Positions 21,751 to 23,094 of a DNA stretch of 23,094 nt are shown here, in pieces. The translations under genes and the position numbers were made by a program. The stretch is from Spirochaetales bacterium. Its GTDB lineage: Bacteria; Spirochaetota; Spirochaetia; JABMQR01. The stretch lies in the NCBI GenBank assembly GCA_023139255.1, contig JAGLNY010000191.1, positions 1 to 23,094 of the forward strand. Direction: 5' to 3'. The notes beneath the pieces are model-generated. The model was not told the DNA's origin. It saw only the letters and a list, made by a program, of their open reading frames with translations, and made no database searches. Position 1 is the stretch's first letter; every line of letters begins with the position of its first letter.

Positions 21751-22451
21751 TGTCCATTAGAGCAGTTGGGTTTGATATTGACGGGACGTTATATCCGGAT
21801 TCAATGATGTTTGCCTACTCAATCCCGATACTACTGAAAAACCCAAATTTACTCTATCACTACGGTCGGGCAAGGAAGATTTTACGTGATTCTGCAGCGG
21901 CTGGTGAGGAGTTCATGGAAGGGTTCAGAACCCGGCAGGCAAAAGCCGTTCTCAGGTCTATGGGGCGATTTTCGGAAGAGGAGCTTGTCAATAAGGTTAA
22001 AAGACGGGTAAGCCGGAAAATATACGGCAGTTGGGATTCAGCCCATAAATCCATTACTTCCTATAAAAATGTCAGGGGTGCATGGCTGGAATTGAAGAAA
22101 ATGGGCTTGAAATTGGGACTTCTATCGGATTTTCCATTGGGGATAAAACCTGATGCCCTGCAGATTGCAGATCTGTCAGATGCATTCTGCTGTTCAGAAG
22201 ATACAGGGTACCTGAAGCCCAGAAAAGAACCTTTTTTGTACCTTGCTGAGAAACTGGAGTGCAAACCGTCTGAGATTATGTATGTCGGCAACAGTTATGA
22301 TAAAGATATAATTGGTGCCCGGGCTGCCGGTATGAGGACAGCTTTATTCACTAAAAGCCTGATAAATACGAGAAAAAAATACCCTCAGGCTGATATCATT
22401 TTCTCCAGGTATATTGACCTGCCGAAGTTGTTGACAAGTTACCTTTTGTAA
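21750..22451 (+). CDS. HAD-superfamily hydrolase (probable phosphatase)
   Basis: HAD hydrolases use an aspartyl-phosphate intermediate to remove phosphate from small molecules. The 233-residue product shows all four motifs: I, DIDGTLYPDS (nucleophile D9, acid/base D11); II, LGLLSDF; III, the lysine in GYLKPRKEPF; IV, YVGNSYDKDIIGARAAGM. An alpha-helical cap (about 20-95) is inserted between motifs I and II. This suggests a phosphoglycolate-phosphatase-like or nucleotidase-like member, but the substrate cannot be assigned. Its ribosome-binding site GGGGAG is inside the right arm of the inverted repeat, so translation may depend on opening that stem. Confidence 0.85.
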   Translation: MSIRAVGFDIDGTLYPDSMMFAYSIPILLKNPNLLYHYGRARKILRDSAAAGEEFMEGFRTRQAKAVLRSMGRFSEEELVNKVKRRVSRKIYGSWDSAHKSITSYKNVRGAWLELKKMGLKLGLLSDFPLGIKPDALQIADLSDAFCCSEDTGYLKPRKEPFLYLAEKLECKPSEIMYVGNSYDKDIIGARAAGMRTALFTKSLINTRKKYPQADIIFSRYIDLPKLLTSYLL

Positions 22452-22521
22452 AGGAAAATGAACAAACAAAGTTTATTTCATGAATTATCCTAAAACAATT
22501 TTTTGCTGATTGGAGAACGAT

Positions 22522-23094
22522 ATGAATTCAACGTATTATCTTATTGATGTTGGACTTTTTCTTATTACTATTTTTATTATTATTTTTTATCGTCAGCTGG
22601 ATAAAAAAGATCGGCAAATTCATCTTGTGAAAGCTCTTATGGAAAACATGCAGTTTGAGCTTGAAGAAAAATTTAAAAACATGCGTACTGCCGTAGAGGC
22701 AATGGAAGATTCTGTTCAGGGTCATGAAATCACAGTTCAGTCCCTTCTGAAAAAAGTAGATGGTTCCCTGACAGATCTTGACGGGCACGCGGAAAACCTC
22801 CAAAAGTTACAGTCATATACATCGCATTATCATCGGATATTAAATGAATTGAGTACTTTGACGCAAAAAGCTGAGAAACGACTTCAGAAATTGAAGACCG
22901 AGACAGCATCTATTGAGGAGATGGAGAAAAAAGTTGAGGCATTTACCCGGGAGGCAGCAGCACTTGAAGAGAAAATAGCAGTTCTTGATGGTGAAGTAGC
23001 TGATCAGGTTGAGAAAGCACGTGTTGAGTGCATCGATAACTTTACACGGGAAGTTGGTGAAAAGCTTGATGCTGCCGATTCAAGGATTATAGAG
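22522..23094 (+). CDS. N-terminal part of a long coiled-coil membrane protein, SpiroCoCo-like (cut by window end)
   Basis: The frame is open from ATG 22522 to the end of the window (191 residues). GGAG six bases upstream supports the start. Residues about 7-23 form a very hydrophobic, isoleucine-rich helix (LIDVGLFLITIFIIIFY). YRQLDKKDRQI and a long charged heptad-rich region with many Glu, Lys, Gln and Leu follow. No globular domain is seen. The short N-terminal anchor followed by YRQLD and an extended coiled coil resembles the spirochaete-specific SpiroCoCo proteins, which are large and of unknown function. The resemblance is from memory of that family, not a search. The 70 bases before it hold no clear terminator or promoter. 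Confidence 0.75.
   Translation, partial: MNSTYYLIDVGLFLITIFIIIFYRQLDKKDRQIHLVKALMENMQFELEEKFKNMRTAVEAMEDSVQGHEITVQSLLKKVDGSLTDLDGHAENLQKLQSYTSHYHRILNELSTLTQKAEKRLQKLKTETASIEEMEKKVEAFTREAAALEEKIAVLDGEVADQVEKARVECIDNFTREVGEKLDAADSRIIE

Noticed and set aside
22431..22459. TTGACA at the end of the HAD gene as a promoter for the coiled-coil gene
   Set aside because: At 17 bases spacing the -10 would be GAAAAT, a poor match, so the pair is not convincing.
22528..22803. 91-codon antisense frame near the right edge
   Set aside because: The + strand carries a continuous frame with a ribosome-binding site, membrane anchor and coiled coil; the antisense product is Lys/Phe/Asn-rich without domain features.
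1..23094. CRISPR array, tRNA or rRNA gene, prophage, transposase or defence system
   Set aside because: No repeat-spacer pattern, RNA gene, integrase, transposase or defence-related domain was seen; nearly all bases are assigned to conserved genes.

Overview
The window is a chromosomal segment of a moderately AT-rich bacterium, most likely a spirochaete (Spirochaetales-like). Three things point there: tuf sits directly upstream of rpsJ; secY is followed directly by rpmJ, without the adk, map and infA genes found there in many Firmicutes and other bacteria; and the right edge holds a long coiled-coil protein whose N-terminus resembles the spirochaete 'SpiroCoCo' family. The phylum call is an inference from layout and family resemblance, not from a search.

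Bases 1-14539 are one collinear block on the + strand: 3' part of tuf, then the S10 genes (rpsJ, rplC, rplD, rplW, rplB, rpsS, rplV, rpsC, rplP, rpmC, rpsQ), the spc genes (rplN, rplX, rplE, rpsN, rpsH, rplF, rplR, rpsE, rpmD, rplO, secY) and the alpha genes (rpmJ, rpsM, rpsK, rpsD, rpoA, rplQ). Gaps are mostly 0-20 bases. The exceptions are a perfect 11-bp hairpin between tuf and rpsJ and a 70-base gap before rpsS. The block closes with an intrinsic terminator after rplQ. It encodes ribosomal proteins, the SecY translocon channel and the RNA polymerase alpha subunit.

Bases 14557-17791 carry a promoter and an RNA-metabolism set on the + strand: rny (RNase Y), a YmdB-type phosphodiesterase and a TlyA-type rRNA 2'-O-methyltransferase. 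A GerMN-domain membrane protein (17841-18494) runs convergently on the - strand. Its own terminator is written into its last codons.

Bases 18485-23094 start with ptsI (PTS enzyme I), divergent from the GerMN gene. A consensus-like promoter lies so close to the ptsI start that the message may be leaderless. Next come der (overlapping the ptsI end), a 145-base interval, a HAD-family hydrolase and the truncated coiled-coil membrane protein.

Most of the window is conserved core genome. The most unusual place is the der-HAD interval (21601-21750). A 22-bp inverted repeat flanks it and can bury the HAD Shine-Dalgarno sequence. A 48-codon open frame also fills it exactly, overlapping the der stop and the HAD start by one base each. 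No CRISPR array, tRNA, rRNA, insertion sequence or defence gene was seen.
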